Shown here one piece after another: positions 61,076 through 64,000 of a DNA stretch of 64,000 bases. Below the pieces are notes generated by a model. It ran no database searches and was not told the DNA's origin. It saw only the letters and a list, made by a program, of their open reading frames with translations. Numbering within the stretch: position 1 is the stretch's first letter; each line of letters opens with the position of its first letter. Where the stretch lies: assembly GCA_902702965.1 (NCBI GenBank), contig CACRXP010000302.1, forward strand, positions 238,699-302,698. Reading direction: 5' to 3'. This stretch comes from Spirometra erinaceieuropaei. Its lineage: Eukaryota > Platyhelminthes > Cestoda > Diphyllobothriidea > Diphyllobothriidae. Position numbers and translations under genes: made by a program.

Positions 61076-61965
61076 ACTGATGAGAGAATTTCTGGATGCA
61101 TTTAACGTTGAGCATTTTGTTCGCTCCTCAACTTCCTTCAATAATATGTCCTATTCTTTTGCAGAATTCGTGTTTGCGTAATTATATTAAGTAAAATATC
61201 GGGCAGTTTTAGCTTAAATGGACTTTGGTATATATTCGTGCAATTTCCTATGCTAATACATGTCCTAGACTCCGGTTACGCATCTCAGCGACTTTTTCAT
61301 TGAAAGCATAGTAATTTATCCGCGAGAGTTTAATAAACAGATTTAGCCGAACTTAAAATTTTATTTCATGTCCAGTATCAACCATGGTTATCGACCTGCT
61401 AACAAAAAGGTTATTTTAAGAAGCCCAGAGGTTTTATCAATTCTAAAATGTTAAATTAGCCGAACTGTGCGATTTAGTGCCATAAAGTGCAGTAATAACG
61501 CGGATAAGGATCCCTTTGTTTAAGTGGGCTGCAATTTTTTTGCTGTTTGGAAAATTCTACCTGGTGTCACATAGATAACGACCACAGAATGGTTATTTCC
61601 TGCTTTAAACATATGAAGCACTAATTGTCGTGCAGTTCAGCTTCTGTGCATAACTTATTCAGAAATAGAAAAACATTTATAGTTTCAGCAAAAATCAGTA
61701 TTTATATGGCCACTCTGCCGCGCATTCAAAATCGAAGAATGGAGTATAAAAGCGAGAAAAAAACAGTGGAAATGGCCTCAATATATAGGAAAAGGCATGT
61801 TCTTACGTTCACGGTAGAAAAATATAAGTATTTCTCAGGAACGCGAAAGAAACGGCCAAGTGTCAAATTTTTACTTGGTCTCACCGCCCAAAATTGCAAA
61901 GTACACAGAGATCCGCCAACGGAGTGCAGAAATAAAACACTTCTTAAAGAGGTAATTTTTTAAGG

Positions 61966-62905
61966 AAAGTTTTTTATTGATCAAAGGCATATTCGTTGCT
62001 GACTTTGGTTGTGGACAGGCAGTTTTCTCGAAAATGAAGTTTGATGTTTGAACGAGTCTTCACATGTAACCCAAACGACCATTTTCGTGAAAAGGAGCGC
62101 TAAAACACTCATTAATCCGATAAACTTCCTCAAGAGTAATCGTATTTTAAAGTTCACAATCTACAGGTAATTCAAAATTTGTCTTTATGGACTATTGGGT
62201 GAAAACACTGAAAATCATGAAGTTTGCAGCAAAATTTCGGGGTCGATCTTAAACTCCCTAATTCGGTAAATTCCTTTAAGAGTAATTATATTTTAAAGTT
62301 CTCAACAGACAGATAATTCACAACCTGTCTTTATGGAAGATCGGGTGAAAACACTGAAAATCATGAAGTATTCAGCAACATTTCGAGGCCGCCTTGAAAC
62401 TCAACATAATCCAAAACGAAAAAAGTGTAAATTAATTTAATGAAAGAAACTTTCTCTCCGCCAACACAAAATTGTATGTTTACGATCACGTCTGTGTTTA
62501 GGTAAAGAGAAAGAGGTAAAGGAAGTTGTTTTATTGATCAAAGGCATATTCGTTGCTGACTTTCGTTGTGGACAGGCATTTTTCTCGACAATGAAGTTTA
62601 ATGTTTGAATAAGTCTTCACATGCGAGCAAAACGACCATTTTCGTGAAAAGGAGCGTCCGAACACTCATTTATTCGGTAAATGCCTTCGAACTTATCTTA
62701 TATTCAAGTTCTCAACAGTTCAGAATCTGTCTTTATGGAGGACCGGGTGAAAACACTGAAAATCATGAAGTATCCAGCAACCTTTTGAGTCCGATCCGAA
62801 ACTCAACGTAATCCAAAACGAAAAAGGAGTGTAAATTAATTTAACGGAAGCAAAATTCTCTCTATAAACACAAAATGGTATGTTTACGATCACATCTGTC
62901 AGTTC
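61966..62905. repeat. Tandem repeat: two long units, first with an internal duplication
   Basis: Units at about 61,966-62,506 and 62,525-62,905 share TTTTATTGATCAAAGGCATA, TTCGTTGCTGACTTT.GTTGTGG, ACGACCATTTTCGTGAAAAGG, GGGTGAAAACACTGAAAATC, AACTCAACATAATCCAAAACG and TATGTTTACGATCAC. Within unit 1 the block 62,140-62,260 is repeated at 62,265-62,375. No coding content. Confidence 0.8.
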
Positions 62906-63419
62906 TATTTAAATTTAGTAGACACCGACCGGCCTCACGGCATGTCACCTTATGAAAACTTTCGTTCCTACGACGTCCCCATCGGTGGAATCAAGCAAAA
63001 TCCAGTTTCTCTTGTTGAATCTCATCTCATTTAACTGGAAAGACACATGGATATCACAAAACGCTGGAAAACGGTTTCGGTATCTACACTCGGAATGTAG
63101 GTAATTAACAATCCGTCATACATGAAATCCCACCAACAATTAAATGACATTTAGATGCAAACTTCACTAAAGCACCGTTATTAGACGTTATTTTATGTCT
63201 ATTTTCATATTTGCTACGTTTTTGTTATGAGAATACATTCTATACATCTAAAAACGAACTTTACTGAATCAGAGCCATTTCTGAGGTTTTCGGGATATTG
63301 CGCTTTTCTGGAGAAATCGGCATTTCTAAGCAACGCAACACTGTCTTTAATATTTCTTTTATGTTTTTAATTTTTTAAACTTGTTCTTTTTTAACATATG
63401 CAATAGACTCATGAAATGG

Positions 63420-63800
63420 TGTCCGTTTGCGAGTGATTGGCAATCATTCGTAAATTTCGACGCGTGTTCGTTAATGCGGGTCCCAAGTCGGCGGCCGGTA
63501 TGCGTAACATAGCAGTTTGCACACGGAATGCGGTAAATGACATTTGTTTGCTTCTACTTCGGTGTGGGGTCTTTTACTCAGAATAATGTCGTGCGCAATG
63601 AAGACGCCGGTTTGTGGGCGATGGAGATGCCGAACTGACTTAACTGTCGAGCGATCGCTTCGGAAATTCTCGGCGCGAAGGACAGAGAATACGATTTCCG
63701 TGACACGCCGTCTTCGTTAGAGTCGACGCTTTTTGGTTTTTTCTGGCGTGTGAGACAATTTTTCACAAAGCTCAATGGGTATCCGTTCAGTCGGAAAAAA
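63420..63800 (-). mobile_element. Penelope-like element, linker and GIY-YIG start, decayed
   Basis: Minus strand: LTRQKKPKSVDSNEDGVSRK, SYSLSFAPRISEAIARQLSQ, FGISIAHKPASSLRTTL, then after a frameshift VKDPTPK-stop-KQTNVIYRIPCANCYVTHTG and RRLGTRINEHA. The IAHKP, VIYRIPC and YVTHTGRRLGTRINEH motifs mark the junction into the GIY-YIG endonuclease. There is one frameshift and one in-frame stop. Confidence 0.8.
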
Positions 63801-64000
63801 GCGATACAAGCCAGTTATTTTTTGAGTAAATCGCTGCTACTGCAGTAATGATAGGCCCTGCGAAAAAAGGTCCTAACTTAGCTTTTTTAACCAGTTATGT
63901 TTTTTAGCTAGATTGCTCCCCGAGTAAGTAACCCTGGCCAAAAAACGACGCCCTTGGCCGGAACCACTATCGTCAGCTCGGTCTATTTCTACGAAAGAAA

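Larger units (their letters stand above)
51701..64000. other. Region upstream of exon a; repeats, no exon recognised
   Basis: Probably the next intron of calcineurin A, but the upstream exon (ending in an APVT-like sequence) was not found. It contains foldback elements at 52.2 and 56.2 kb, a SINE-like cluster at 54.5-55.0 kb, PLE remnants at 60.5 and 63.4 kb and a tandem repeat at 62 kb. I recognise nothing in 55.1-56.2, 57.2-60.5 and 61.1-61.95 kb. Confidence 0.55.

Noticed and set aside
61625..61963. 112-codon plus open frame, Lys-rich
   Set aside because: No family signature. It lies in AT-rich intergenic or intronic sequence where such frames arise by chance.

Overview
The window is eukaryotic, AT-rich and dense with repeats. 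It most likely comes from a parasitic flatworm, with a tapeworm or fluke as the best guess. The reasons are one conserved animal gene split by very large repeat-filled introns, many Penelope-like retroelements (PLEs) carrying GIY-YIG endonuclease domains, minimal hammerhead-type ribozyme motifs, and degenerate interstitial CCCTAA-type (telomere-like) DNA. No bacterial gene organisation is present.

The only host protein-coding gene I can support is the catalytic A subunit of calcineurin (protein phosphatase 2B), on the minus strand. Nine exons between 51,700 and 3,471 join in frame with GT..AG introns. They cover the phosphatase core from the GDIHGQ motif through the calcineurin-B binding helix and the calmodulin-binding segment to the LSGG region just after it (359 codon-equivalents). 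All five metal/catalytic motifs (GDIHG, GDYVDRG, RGNHE, VHGG, RAHEAQ) are intact. The N-terminal exon(s), upstream of 51,700, and the C-terminal autoinhibitory exon, below 3,471, were not found. Introns range from 1.3 to 21.6 kb.

Layout: 1-3.5 kb, 3' part of the gene or flank, with PLE terminal repeats. 3.5-8.9 kb, exons for the regulatory arm, with a tandem repeat and a PLE between them. 8.9-30.4 kb, a giant intron holding PLE copies and terminal repeats, an interstitial telomere-like tract and three terminal-inverted-repeat (TIR) elements. 30.4-39.5 kb, three exons plus PLE fragments and a low-copy tandem array. 39.5-48.5 kb, an intron with long foldback elements, a smaller foldback and a tRNA-like gene. 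48.5-51.7 kb, three phosphatase exons, with a PLE filling one intron. 51.7-64 kb, repeats only (foldback elements, a SINE-like cluster, a tandem repeat and two PLE remnants).

The most interesting material is repetitive. (i) A family of roughly 0.9-1.1 kb almost wholly palindromic elements has CAGT termini and TA target duplications, like Tc1/mariner non-autonomous elements. A tandem duplication in the window supplies a natural empty site for one of them. (ii) Minimal hammerhead motifs occur in PLE terminal repeats. (iii) A separate short repeat with a tRNA-like head has a hammerhead-like tail with pairing stem I, and a related tail occurs in a second repeat family. All assignments come from reading the sequence; no alignment, folding or database search was run.
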